Positions 1 to 6,351 of a stretch of 11,391 nucleotides of DNA are shown here, piece after piece. This stretch comes from Bacteroidota bacterium (GTDB lineage Bacteria; Bacteroidota; Bacteroidia; Flavobacteriales; Flavobacteriaceae). The notes beneath the pieces were generated by a model. That model saw only the letters and a list, made by a program, of their open reading frames with translations, was not told the DNA's origin and searched no databases. Each line of letters starts with the position of its first letter. Position 1 is the stretch's first letter. The position numbers and the translations under genes are program-made. Where the stretch lies: contig CANKLD010000034.1 of the NCBI GenBank assembly GCA_947483095.1, positions 1-11,391 on the forward strand, given 5' to 3'.

Positions 1-878
1 ATACCTTTGAAAAAATTCTCGCATTTGCTGAAAAGCAAGAAAATCTTGGAATAGTTGGGTGCAAATTGATAGACGGTTCAGGTAATTTTTTACCAGAAAG
101 TAAGCGGGGTATTCCAACTCCTTTTGTGGCGTTAACCAAAATTTTCGGTTTGTATAAATTATTTCCAAATTGGGGACTTTTCAATAGGTATTATGCACAA
201 CATTTGTCTGAAAATGAAACTGGTAAAGTGGCTATTCTAGTGGGTGCTTTTATGGTAATGAAGCGCGATTTGTATAATGAAATAGGTGGTTTTGATGAAA
301 ATTGCTTTATGTATTCTGACGATATTGATTTGTCTTACATGGCCTTGAAAAGTGGCAAATTGAATTATTATTTCCATGAAACATCTGTAATTCATTATAA
401 AGGAGAAAGTACCGTAAAAGACGGATTGTACATGAAGCGATTCCGGGAAGCGATGAATTTTTTTTATAATAAACACTATAAAAACGCTGTAGAATTTGTT
501 TTTTTTATAGAAATAGGAGCTTTATTTTTTGCTTTGGTTAAAAAAAAGCAAGGAAATGTTAAGCCGATTGAAGTTGATGACTACATTTTGATTTCAGATG
601 ATGAAAATTTGAAGAATAAATTGGAGAATCAATTGAATAAAAAATTAATTTGGGAAACTAAATTAGATTCAAATGCCTTATTTTCGCATAGAAATAAAAG
701 TTTAAAACAAACAGAGATTCTAATAGACAATGCTTCTTTTTCATTTAAATCGATTATTTCCTTTTTAGAAACACATAAAAACCAAGGTTTTACTTTTAAA
801 ATTATTCCTAAAAACACCTTATTTATGTTAGGAAGTAACAATAGCAACGACAAAGGAATAGTTGTAAAAATTGATTAA
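1..878 (+). CDS. Glycosyltransferase family 2 protein, 5' end outside window
   Basis: This is the C-terminal part of a GT2 (GT-A fold) sugar transferase of the rhamnosyltransferase/WbbL-like type, probably acting at the inner face of the cytoplasmic membrane on cell-surface glycans. The frame is open from base 3 (TFEKILAFAEKQ...), so the TTG at 66 is internal and the true start lies upstream. Visible family features are GIVGCKLID followed by a Gly-Asn turn, the acceptor-side motif VGAFMVMKRD, GGFDENCFMYSDDIDLSYM (the ED/DD-type catalytic region) and a VIHYKGES motif. A hydrophobic stretch (about FVFFIEIGALFFALV) follows and could anchor the protein. After it comes an extension of roughly 100 residues ending near FKIIPKNTLFMLGSNNSNDKG. 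I recall a similar Rossmann-like tail on other Bacteroidota GT2 proteins, but its role is unknown to me. The donor and acceptor cannot be read from sequence. Family confident, substrate not. Confidence 0.88.
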   Translation, partial: TFEKILAFAEKQENLGIVGCKLIDGSGNFLPESKRGIPTPFVALTKIFGLYKLFPNWGLFNRYYAQHLSENETGKVAILVGAFMVMKRDLYNEIGGFDENCFMYSDDIDLSYMALKSGKLNYYFHETSVIHYKGESTVKDGLYMKRFREAMNFFYNKHYKNAVEFVFFIEIGALFFALVKKKQGNVKPIEVDDYILISDDENLKNKLENQLNKKLIWETKLDSNALFSHRNKSLKQTEILIDNASFSFKSIISFLETHKNQGFTFKIIPKNTLFMLGSNNSNDKGIVVKID

Positions 879-915
879 AATTTCATATTGCGCAGTAATT
901 ATTCATATTAATTAG

Positions 916-923
916 TAATTTTG
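916..923 (+). promoter_or_regulatory. Candidate Bacteroidota -7 box (TAATTTTG) for the E2 gene
   Basis: TAATTTTG matches the Bacteroidota consensus TAnnTTTG and lies 37 bases before the ATG at 961, in an 82-bp gap. The nearest upstream TTG (888-890) is 25 bases away, slightly beyond the usual 17-23, so only the -7 element is well supported. Confidence 0.5.
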
Positions 924-960
924 CAAAACGAATACAAAAAAACAACTTTAGTTTAAGAAT

Positions 961-2316
961 ATGACAAAGTTTGAATTGAAATTACCAAAAATGGGAGAAA
1001 GCGTTGCAGAAGCGACGATTACCAATTGGTTAAAGAAAGTTGGAGATAAAATAGAAATCGATGAAGCGGTATTAGAAATTGCTACCGACAAAGTGGATAG
1101 TGAAATACCTTCTGAAATTTCTGGTGTTTTATCTGAAATTCTTTTTAATGTAGATGATATTGTAAAAGTTGGGCAAACCATCGCCATTATTGAAACTGAA
1201 GCCCAAGAACCATTACCGGAAGTTGTAACACCAGAAGTTGCTCCGGAGAGCATTGTTGCTGTTGAAGAAATTATCGAAAAAGCAGTAGCAACAGTTTCTC
1301 AACCTGCTAATTTTTCAAGTTCAGAAAAATTCTTTTCGCCATTAGTAAAAAATATTGCCAAACAAGAAGGAGTATCAATTTCTGAATTAGAAGCTATAAA
1401 TGGTTCAGGAAAAGAAGGCCGTGTGACTAAAGAAGATATTTTGAATTATATTAAAAGCCCCCTAGCCCCCAAAGGGGGAATTCCTAGTGGTGGCAAATTG
1501 GAGGTCAACCAAGACGAGATAAAAACTCCGAATGGAATTCTCCAACAAAATACTACTATAAATAAGCCACAACCCGCTCCCCCTTTGGGGGCTGGGGGGC
1601 TTTCCAATGGTGATGAAATTGTGGAAATGGACAGAATGCGCAAGCTGATTTCAGGATACATGATGGCATCAATTAATACGTCTGCTCACGTACAGTCGTT
1701 TATTGAGGTAGATGTAACCAATATTTGGAAATGGCGTGAAAAAAATAAAAATGCTTTCGAAAAGAAAGAAGGAGAGAAGTTGACTTTTACTCCAATTTTT
1801 ATGGAAGCGGTTGCCAAAGCGTTAAGAGATTTTCCAGGAATGAATATTTCTGTGGATGGCTATTATATTATTAAAAAGAAAAACATCAACCTTGGTATGG
1901 CAGCATCTTTGCCAAATGGAAACTTGATTGTACCAGTTATAAAAAATGCCGACCAGTTGAATTTAGTGGGTATGGTAAAAGCCGTTAACGATTTAGGAAA
2001 CCGCGCAAAAGAAGGTAAGTTAAAGCCAGACGATACGCAAGGTGGAACCTATACAGTTACCAATGTAGGAACCTTTGGAAGTGTTTTTGGAACTCCCATT
2101 ATCAATCAGCCGCAGGTAGGAATTTTAGCATTGGGCGCTATTCGAAAAGTACCGGCTGTTATCGAAACTCCAGAAGGAGATTTCATCGGAATTCGCAACA
2201 AAATGTTCTTATCTCACAGTTACGATCACCGTGTGGTTGATGGAGCGCTTGGTGGAAGTTTTGTGAAACGTGTTGCCGATTATCTGGAAGCATTTGACAT
2301 TAATAGAGAATTTTAA
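961..2316 (+). CDS. 2-oxo acid dehydrogenase complex E2 (dihydrolipoyllysine-residue acyltransferase)
   Basis: This is the core acyltransferase of a 2-oxo acid dehydrogenase complex. It moves an acyl group from lipoamide to CoA in the cytoplasm. Domains in order are: one lipoyl domain (about residues 3-79, lipoylated Lys44 in ATDKVDS); an acidic Pro/Ala linker; an E3/E1-binding domain (about 124-164, FSPLVKNIAKQEG to GRVTKEDI); a second linker; and the catalytic domain (about 222-451) with the active-site DHRVVDG (His423, Asp427). The 451-residue length is normal. The second linker is odd: residues 165-215 are encoded by a 150-bp GC-rich inverted-repeat unit, giving SPLAPKGG and PAPPLGAGGLS at its ends. 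All key catalytic residues are intact, so the protein should work. The substrate could be branched-chain keto acids, pyruvate or 2-oxoglutarate. No E1 or E3 gene is adjacent to decide, so I give no symbol. Confidence 0.95.
   Translation: MTKFELKLPKMGESVAEATITNWLKKVGDKIEIDEAVLEIATDKVDSEIPSEISGVLSEILFNVDDIVKVGQTIAIIETEAQEPLPEVVTPEVAPESIVAVEEIIEKAVATVSQPANFSSSEKFFSPLVKNIAKQEGVSISELEAINGSGKEGRVTKEDILNYIKSPLAPKGGIPSGGKLEVNQDEIKTPNGILQQNTTINKPQPAPPLGAGGLSNGDEIVEMDRMRKLISGYMMASINTSAHVQSFIEVDVTNIWKWREKNKNAFEKKEGEKLTFTPIFMEAVAKALRDFPGMNISVDGYYIIKKKNINLGMAASLPNGNLIVPVIKNADQLNLVGMVKAVNDLGNRAKEGKLKPDDTQGGTYTVTNVGTFGSVFGTPIINQPQVGILALGAIRKVPAVIETPEGDFIGIRNKMFLSHSYDHRVVDGALGGSFVKRVADYLEAFDINREF
1454..1603. 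repeat. GC-rich inverted-repeat element inside the E2 coding region (copy 1)
   Basis: The ends are 27-base inverted repeats, 1454-1480 and 1577-1603, matching at 25 of 27 positions. Each arm also contains a smaller palindrome, CCCCCAAAGGGGG. The unit is exactly 150 bp (50 codons) and causes no frameshift or stop in the E2 frame. The 96-bp core (1481-1576) does not match the core of copy 2 at 3198-3265, although the arms do. I see no clear target duplication at the borders. The C and G runs stand out strongly from the AT-rich surroundings. Confidence 0.85.
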
Positions 2317-2344
2317 TTATTCTTTAAATAAATAATATTTTTTG

Positions 2345-2382
2345 AAACCCATTTGTTCATTCAGATGGGTTTTATTTTTTTT
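2345..2382 (+). terminator. Rho-independent terminator after the E2 gene
   Basis: An 8-bp stem, AAACCCAT (2345-2352) with ATGGGTTT (2365-2372), has a 12-base loop and runs into a T-rich tract (2370-2382). It starts 28 bases after the E2 stop, so E2 is probably a single-gene unit or the end of one. Confidence 0.8.
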
Positions 2383-2399
2383 ATATTGCATTATAAAAG

Positions 2400-2407
2400 T
2401 ATATTTG
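2400..2407 (+). promoter_or_regulatory. Candidate -7 box (TATATTTG) for the exonuclease gene
   Basis: TATATTTG fits TAnnTTTG and lies 21 bases before the ATG at 2429, just downstream of the E2 terminator. That is the expected place for a new promoter. No -33 TTTG at standard spacing is obvious. Confidence 0.5.
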
Positions 2408-2428
2408 TTTTTTTTAAAACAATAAAAT

Positions 2429-3199
2429 ATGGAATTAAATTTAACCCGACCGATTTGCTTTTTTGATCTTGAAACTACTGGTATTGATGTGGCAAAAGAT
2501 AGAATTGTAGAAATTGCGGTTTTTAAGGTTTTTCCTAATGGGAATAAGGAAAGCAAGACGTGGTTAGTTAATCCGACAATACCAATTCCGCCACAATCGA
2601 CAGCGGTTCATGGAATTTCAAATGAAAAAGTGGCCAATGAACCTACTTTTAAAGAATTGGCTTCAGTTATTTACAACATGATTAAGGACAGTGATTTAGC
2701 GGGTTACAATTCCGATCGATTTGATATTCCGTTATTAGCAGAAGAATTGTTGCGTGCTGGCGTTGATTTTGATATGAAAGGACGCGTTTCGGTTGATGTT
2801 CAAACGGTATTTCATAAAAAGGAAGAACGAACTTTGAGCGCGGCTTTGAAATTTTATTGCGGTGAAGATTTGGTAAATGCCCATTCAGCTGGAGCCGATA
2901 CGATGGCGACTTACGAAATTTTGAAAGCCCAGTTGGATCGTTATTCCGATTTGGAAAACGACATGAAAGCCTTATCTGAATTTACCACACGAAAAAAGAA
3001 TGCTGATTTTGCAGGAATGATTGCTTTTGATGAGGATGGCGATGAGGTTTTTAATTTTGGAAAACACAAAGGGGCAAAAGTAAATGCTGTTTTGGAGGCA
3101 GAATCTGGCTATTACAGTTGGATTCAAAACGCTGATTTTCCATTGTATACCAAGAAAATACTGACAGCAATTAAGCTGAGAAAATTGAATACGAAATAA
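2429..3199 (+). CDS. DEDDh 3'-5' exonuclease with ExoX-like C-terminal domain
   Basis: This is a DnaQ-superfamily exonuclease that removes nucleotides from 3' ends. The three Exo motifs are complete: FFDLETTG (Asp13, Glu15), GYNSDRFDIPLL (Asp99) and AHSAGADT (His152, Asp157). The His five residues before the last Asp makes it the DEDDh type. After residue 200 a second module carries FNFGKHKGAKV and GYYSWIQNADFP, which resembles the ExoX-like C-terminal domain found on stand-alone exonucleases. The 256-residue length fits such a protein rather than a polymerase III epsilon subunit fused to other domains. Databases often label these proteins 'DNA polymerase III epsilon subunit', but I would not infer a role in the replisome. 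A repair or RNA/DNA trimming role is equally possible. The stop codon (3197-3199) overlaps the first bases of a GC-rich repeat, so the repeat forms the whole 3' flank of the gene. Confidence 0.92.
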   Translation: MELNLTRPICFFDLETTGIDVAKDRIVEIAVFKVFPNGNKESKTWLVNPTIPIPPQSTAVHGISNEKVANEPTFKELASVIYNMIKDSDLAGYNSDRFDIPLLAEELLRAGVDFDMKGRVSVDVQTVFHKKEERTLSAALKFYCGEDLVNAHSAGADTMATYEILKAQLDRYSDLENDMKALSEFTTRKKNADFAGMIAFDEDGDEVFNFGKHKGAKVNAVLEAESGYYSWIQNADFPLYTKKILTAIKLRKLNTK

Positions 3200-3265
3200 A
3201 GCCCCCTAAACCCCGAAAGGGGAACGAGCATTAAAGTGAGCTCCCCCTTCTGGGGATGGGGGGCT
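3198..3265. repeat. GC-rich inverted-repeat element, intergenic (copy 2)
   Basis: Arms 3200-3225 and 3240-3265 are imperfect inverted repeats (20 of 26 positions) around a 14-base core. The right arm matches the right arm of copy 1 (1578-1603) at 23 of 26 positions. The left arm shares the AAAGCCCCCTA opening and a C-run/GAAA/G-run palindrome. It fills nearly all of the 73-bp gap between the exonuclease stop and the FAH-hydrolase start at 3273. No T-run follows the hairpin, so it does not look like an intrinsic terminator. Confidence 0.85.
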
Positions 3266-3272
3266 GATAAAA

Positions 3273-3884
3273 ATGAAAATAATTTGTATCGGTAGAAATT
3301 ATACCAAGCACATTGAAGAATTACTTAATGAACGGCCTGATGAACCAGTGGTTTTTATGAAGCCTGATTCGGCGGTATTGTTGAAGCAACATCCGTTTGT
3401 GATTCCGGAATTTTCGGAAGATATTCATCATGAATTGGAGGTTATTGTGAAAATAAATAAAGTGGGAAAATACATTGAACCTAAATTTGCGCATAAATAT
3501 TATGATGAAATTGGGGTTGGAATTGATTTCACCGCAAGAGATTTGCAACAAAAATTGAAAGACAAAGGACTTCCTTGGGAAAAAGCGAAAGCATTTGATG
3601 GCTCGGCGGTAATTGGAGATTTTGTTTCAAAAAGAGACTTTAAATCGATAGATAATCTTAATTTTGAAATGACAAATAATGGAGTTACGGTTCAAAAAGG
3701 GAATACGAGTTTTATGTTGTGGAAAATAGACGAATTAATCGCTTATGTTTCCCAATTTTTTACCCTTAAAATAGGGGATATTATTTTCACTGGAACACCA
3801 GAAGGGGTAGCTGTTGTTCGTCCAGATGATGTTTTAGAAGGGTTTTTAGAAGGAAATAAATTGTTTAGAATTCAAGTAAAATAA
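3273..3884 (+). CDS. Fumarylacetoacetate hydrolase (FAH) family protein, FAHD1-like
   Basis: This is a short single-domain FAH-fold enzyme of 203 residues. The closest type I recognise is FAHD1 (acylpyruvase/oxaloacetate decarboxylase), a cytoplasmic enzyme dependent on divalent metal. Evidence is the opening IICIGRNYTKHIEEL, the metal-binding pair in HHELEVIV (Glu54, Glu56), Asp85 in GIDFTARDLQ, the substrate-side segment GLPWEKAKAFDGS (Lys106) and TGTPEGVAVVRPDD near the end. All expected metal ligands are present. FAH-family members also include isomerases and hydratases of aromatic degradation, but no catabolic genes lie nearby, so a housekeeping role in clearing oxaloacetate or acylpyruvates is more likely (inference). 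The start is just 7 bases after a GC-rich repeat, so a hairpin may sit near the initiation region. The stop overlaps the next start by one base (TAATG). Confidence 0.9.
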   Translation: MKIICIGRNYTKHIEELLNERPDEPVVFMKPDSAVLLKQHPFVIPEFSEDIHHELEVIVKINKVGKYIEPKFAHKYYDEIGVGIDFTARDLQQKLKDKGLPWEKAKAFDGSAVIGDFVSKRDFKSIDNLNFEMTNNGVTVQKGNTSFMLWKIDELIAYVSQFFTLKIGDIIFTGTPEGVAVVRPDDVLEGFLEGNKLFRIQVK

Positions 3885-4243
3885 TGGCACTACATTACAA
3901 TTTAGCAAAAGTTTATGCAATTTCAGATAATGATCCTGATTTTGTTCATCAAATAGTGAAGGAATTTGTTCAAGACACCCCGAAAGATCTAGATCATATT
4001 AAGTTAGCCATTGAGGAAAAAAATCACCATAAATGTTTTGAATATGCACATAAGATAAAGCCATCATTGGATTTATTGAGTATGAATATTGTCTTGGAAG
4101 AGGTTATATTAATAGAACTATGGGCCAAATCATTGGGTAAAAAGAAGGAAGTTGTTGAACTTTATAGAAGTATTTCTAGTCATATTGAAAAAGCCATTAA
4201 AGAAATCAAGAAAGATTTTAACCTAAATAGCGTTAAAATTTAA
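3884..4243 (+). CDS. HPt (histidine phosphotransfer) domain protein
   Basis: This 119-residue protein is essentially one HPt four-helix domain and would act as a cytoplasmic phosphoryl carrier between a hybrid histidine kinase and a response regulator. The motif is EYAHKIKPSLDLLSM, with phospho-acceptor His56 and the following Lys59, in the expected order His-x-x-Lys...Leu. Flanking stretches (about residues 12-46 and 66-113) read as amphipathic helices. The position usually held by Gly after the Leu is altered (DLLSM), a modest departure from the common form. No kinase or regulator gene is adjacent, so its partners are elsewhere in the genome. Its ATG shares one base with the FAH-hydrolase stop, which suggests translational coupling, and cinA starts 25 bases downstream. 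Whether it senses anything connected with those neighbours is unknown. Confidence 0.82.
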   Translation: MALHYNLAKVYAISDNDPDFVHQIVKEFVQDTPKDLDHIKLAIEEKNHHKCFEYAHKIKPSLDLLSMNIVLEEVILIELWAKSLGKKKEVVELYRSISSHIEKAIKEIKKDFNLNSVKI

Positions 4244-4268
4244 ACCAAATTAAATATCAATTTCATTT

Positions 4269-5522
4269 ATGAAAGCAGTAATAATCACAATTGGAGACGA
4301 AATTCTAATTGGTCAAATAGTGGACACCAATTCTGGTTTTATTGCTAAATCATTGGATAAAATTGGGATTGATATTCACGAAATAATTTCGATTAGCGAT
4401 AATAAAAAGCACATTTTAGAAACGTTTGCAAAACTCCAAAACCAAGTCGATTTGGTTTTAATTACAGGTGGACTTGGGCCTACAAAAGACGATATTACCA
4501 AACATACTTTTTGTGAGTATTTTGAAGATCAATTAGTTAGAAACGAAGAAGTTGAAAAACATGTTATTGATTTGATTGAAAAAGCAATGAATCGTCCCGC
4601 ATCGCAAATGAATAAAGACCAAGCGTTAGTTCCTTCAAAATGTACTGTACTTCATAATGCCGTGGGAACTGCACCAGGAATGTGGATAAAAAAAGAAAAT
4701 ACAGTTTATATTTCACTGCCGGGTGTTCCCTATGAAATGAAATATATATTGGAAAATGGGATTATTCCAAAAATTGTTAAAGAATACAAGCGTCCCTATA
4801 TCATTCACAAAACAATTCTAACTTACGGTCAGGGTGAGAGTTTGGTTGCGGAACGAATTGAAGATTGGGAAAATAACTTACCTGAATTTATAAAATTGGC
4901 TTATTTGCCAAGTCCTGGTAGAGTGAGATTGCGACTTTCAGCCAGAGGAATTGACAAAGAATTATTAGAACAAAAAATCAATGAAAATGTACTTTTATTA
5001 ATCCAATTGATAGGTGATATTATTGTAGGTTATGAAGAAGATGAAACCATCGAGGTAATGCTGGGGAGATTGTTAACGAGCAAAAACGCTACCTTGGCTA
5101 CTGCCGAAAGTTGTACAGGAGGAAAGATTGCTCAGGTGATTACTTCTGTTCCTGGTGCGTCAAATTATTTTAAGGGAAGTGTAGTGAGTTATGCGACTGA
5201 AACTAAAATTTCGGTACTGGGAATTTCTTCAGAATTAATAAAAGAGCATTCCGTGGTGAGTTATGAAGTAGCTAAAGAAATGGCTTTGGCAATTAAAAGA
5301 ATAATGAATACCGATTATGCTATTGCTACTACGGGTAACGCGGGTCCTTCAAAAGGAGATGGTAATTCGGAAATCGGCACTGTTTTTATAGCAATTGCGA
5401 CTCCAAATAACCTAGTTGTTGAAGAATTTAACTTTGGTCAACCACGTGTAAAAGTGATAGATAGAGCTGTAAATAAGGCTTTTGAAATGCTTCAAAAAGA
5501 AATTTTAAAAAATCTACTTTAA
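4269..5522 (+). CDS. cinA: CinA family protein (nicotinamide-nucleotide amidase)
   Basis: This is a two-domain CinA of normal length (417 residues). The N-terminal MoCF/COG1058 domain (about 1-170) carries [24 protein letters not shown] and LPGVPYEM, motifs linked in this family to ADP-ribose pyrophosphatase activity. A middle region joins it to a C-terminal PncC-type domain (about 258-415). There, AESCTGG holds the likely catalytic Ser281, followed by YFKGSVVSY and [13 protein letters not shown]. PncC converts nicotinamide mononucleotide to nicotinate mononucleotide in NAD salvage. The fourth residue in ATTGNAGP is Asn, where proteobacterial enzymes usually have Ile. I do not know of a functional effect. 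The older name 'competence/damage-inducible' comes from Gram-positive relatives and should not be taken to mean a competence role here. It probably shares a transcript with the two genes before it. Confidence 0.94.
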   Translation: MKAVIITIGDEILIGQIVDTNSGFIAKSLDKIGIDIHEIISISDNKKHILETFAKLQNQVDLVLITGGLGPTKDDITKHTFCEYFEDQLVRNEEVEKHVIDLIEKAMNRPASQMNKDQALVPSKCTVLHNAVGTAPGMWIKKENTVYISLPGVPYEMKYILENGIIPKIVKEYKRPYIIHKTILTYGQGESLVAERIEDWENNLPEFIKLAYLPSPGRVRLRLSARGIDKELLEQKINENVLLLIQLIGDIIVGYEEDETIEVMLGRLLTSKNATLATAESCTGGKIAQVITSVPGASNYFKGSVVSYATETKISVLGISSELIKEHSVVSYEVAKEMALAIKRIMNTDYAIATTGNAGPSKGDGNSEIGTVFIAIATPNNLVVEEFNFGQPRVKVIDRAVNKAFEMLQKEILKNLL

Positions 5523-5526
5523 TAAT

Positions 5527-5558
5527 TTTGTATAATAGGTTTATTTTTTGTTTCTTTG
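5527..5558 (+). promoter_or_regulatory. Promoter of the rpmB-rpmG-DUF4295 operon
   Basis: TTTG (5527-5530) as a -33 element and TTTCTTTG (5551-5558) as a near-consensus -7 element (TAnnTTTG, first A replaced by T) are separated by 20 bases, inside the 17-23 typical of Bacteroidota. The ATG of rpmB follows 36 bases later. A second -7-like box, TAATTTTG, lies at 5523-5530. Confidence 0.6.
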
Positions 5559-5594
5559 CACCCTGATTTTGAATAACGATAAAAGATAAGCATA

Positions 5595-5831
5595 ATGTCA
5601 AGAGTTTGTGACCTTACTGGTAAAAAAGCAATGGTAGGAAATAATGTTTCCCACGCCATGAATAAAACTAAAAGAAAGTTTTCTGTAAACTTACTAAAAA
5701 AACGTTTTTATCTTCCTGAAGAAGACAGATGGATTACTCTTAGAGTAGCCGCATCTACAATTAAAACGATCAACAAAAATGGAATCGCTGCAGTTTTGAA
5801 AAAAGCACAGTCAGAAGGATTTATTAAATAA
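5595..5831 (+). CDS. rpmB: Large-subunit ribosomal protein bL28
   Basis: This is a 78-residue bL28, a structural protein of the 50S subunit near the E-site side. The N-terminus reads [21 protein letters not shown], matching the family signature (C-x-x-TGK, then GN-x-VSHA). RRKFSVNL-type basic residues appear as [10 protein letters not shown], and [18 protein letters not shown] covers the C-terminal half. Length is normal. It is the first gene of a compact ribosomal operon with rpmG and the DUF4295 gene, and a promoter lies just upstream. Only one of the Cys residues of zinc-binding bL28 forms is present, so this is probably the zinc-independent form. Confidence 0.97.
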   Translation: MSRVCDLTGKKAMVGNNVSHAMNKTKRKFSVNLLKKRFYLPEEDRWITLRVAASTIKTINKNGIAAVLKKAQSEGFIK

Positions 5832-5834
5832 TCC

Positions 5835-5848
5835 TCCCGCTTACGGGA
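5835..5848 (+). other. Short GC hairpin between rpmB and rpmG
   Basis: TCCCG-CTTA-CGGGA forms a 5-bp stem with a four-base loop, starting 3 bases after the rpmB stop. There is no T-run, so it is not a terminator. It may protect a 3' end or mark an RNA processing site (inference). Confidence 0.4.
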
Positions 5849-5864
5849 AGAATAATTATACAAA

Positions 5865-6047
5865 ATGGCAAAAAAAGGAAATAGAATTCAGGTAATTTTA
5901 GAATGTACTGAGCACAAAACTTCAGGTGTTTCTGGTACTTCTAGATATATAACAACTAAGAACAAAAAAAACACTCCAGATAGATTAGAAATTAAAAAAT
6001 TCAATCCAATCTTGAAACGTGTAACTGTTCACAAAGAAATTAAATAA
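5865..6047 (+). CDS. rpmG: Large-subunit ribosomal protein bL33
   Basis: This 60-residue bL33 belongs to the 50S subunit. Recognisable parts are [18 protein letters not shown] at the start, [22 protein letters not shown] in the middle and a basic tail [11 protein letters not shown]. Only one Cys is present (in ILECTEH), so the two CxxC pairs of the zinc-ribbon form are missing and this is the zinc-independent version. The gene lies 33 bases after rpmB and 55 bases before the DUF4295 gene, in the same direction and presumably on one transcript. Some Bacteroidota carry a second, zinc-binding bL33 under zinc control. None is visible here. Confidence 0.96.
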   Translation: MAKKGNRIQVILECTEHKTSGVSGTSRYITTKNKKNTPDRLEIKKFNPILKRVTVHKEIK

Positions 6048-6051
6048 TAAG

Positions 6052-6080
6052 TATTTTAATTAAAAAATTAAATTAAAATA
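6052..6080 (+). repeat. AT-only inverted repeat between rpmG and the DUF4295 gene
   Basis: TATTTTAATT (6052-6061) and AATTAAAATA (6071-6080) are perfectly complementary over 10 bp with a 9-base loop. The stem is purely A/T and weak as RNA. Chance is plausible in this AT-rich DNA. It starts 5 bases after the rpmG stop. Confidence 0.3.
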
Positions 6081-6102
6081 TCCAAATAAAACAATATAAG
6101 TC

Positions 6103-6255
6103 ATGGCAAAGAAAACCGTAGCAACATTACAGACCGCTTCTAAAAGATTATCAAAAGCGATCAAAATGGTAAAATCTCCTAAAACTGGAGCATATACTTT
6201 CGTAGAATCTATTATGACTCCTGAATTAGTAGACGATTTCTTGAAAAATAAATAA
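6103..6255 (+). CDS. DUF4295 small basic protein, probable Bacteroidota-specific ribosomal protein
   Basis: This 50-residue open frame reads MAKKTVATLQTASKRLSKAI, then KMVKSPKTGAYTFVESIMTP and ELVDDFLKNK. I recognise it as the DUF4295 family, restricted to Bacteroidota and conserved just downstream of rpmB and rpmG. From memory, cryo-EM of the Flavobacterium johnsoniae ribosome placed a protein of this kind in the large subunit and named it bL38. I am fairly but not completely sure of the name, so I leave the symbol empty. The protein is strongly basic in its first half and acidic near the C-terminus, and it has no signal peptide or membrane segment. A strong terminator begins 21 bases after its stop, which closes the ribosomal operon. 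The ATG choice is supported by the conserved MAKK opening. Confidence 0.9.
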   Translation: MAKKTVATLQTASKRLSKAIKMVKSPKTGAYTFVESIMTPELVDDFLKNK

Positions 6256-6276
6256 TTTTTTAATAGCATTATATAG

Positions 6277-6315
6277 AAAAGCTACTTTCATTCGGAAGTA
6301 GCTTTTTTATTTTTT
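6277..6315 (+). terminator. Rho-independent terminator of the ribosomal operon
   Basis: AAAAGCTACTT (6277-6287) pairs over 11 bp with AAGTAGCTTTT (6296-6306) around an 8-base loop, followed by a T-rich stretch to 6315. ftsY lies directly downstream with no strong promoter visible, so partial read-through is possible. Confidence 0.85.
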
Positions 6316-6351
6316 ATATTTACCAGATAATTTTTTGGTTTTAAAATCACC

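Noticed and set aside
66..68. TTG as the start codon of the glycosyltransferase
   Set aside because: The frame is open from base 3 and the upstream residues (KILAFAEKQENLGIVGC) fit the family, so the gene begins outside the window.
1446..1661. Antisense open frame across the repeat in E2
   Set aside because: It is Pro/Gly-rich only because the repeat is palindromic, and it has no start context or family resemblance. It is a shadow of the E2 gene.
3198..3265. Intergenic GC hairpin as an intrinsic terminator of the exonuclease gene
   Set aside because: The stem is followed by GATAAAAATG rather than a T-run, and its sequence is shared with the copy inside E2, where termination would truncate the gene.
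1454..3265. CRISPR array or IS element
   Set aside because: There are only two dispersed inverted copies, no regular spacers, no transposase or cas gene, and no clear target duplication.
6060..6269. Minus-strand open frame opposite the DUF4295 gene
   Set aside because: The plus strand encodes a recognisable conserved protein. The minus frame has no family features and overlaps the terminator-side spacer.
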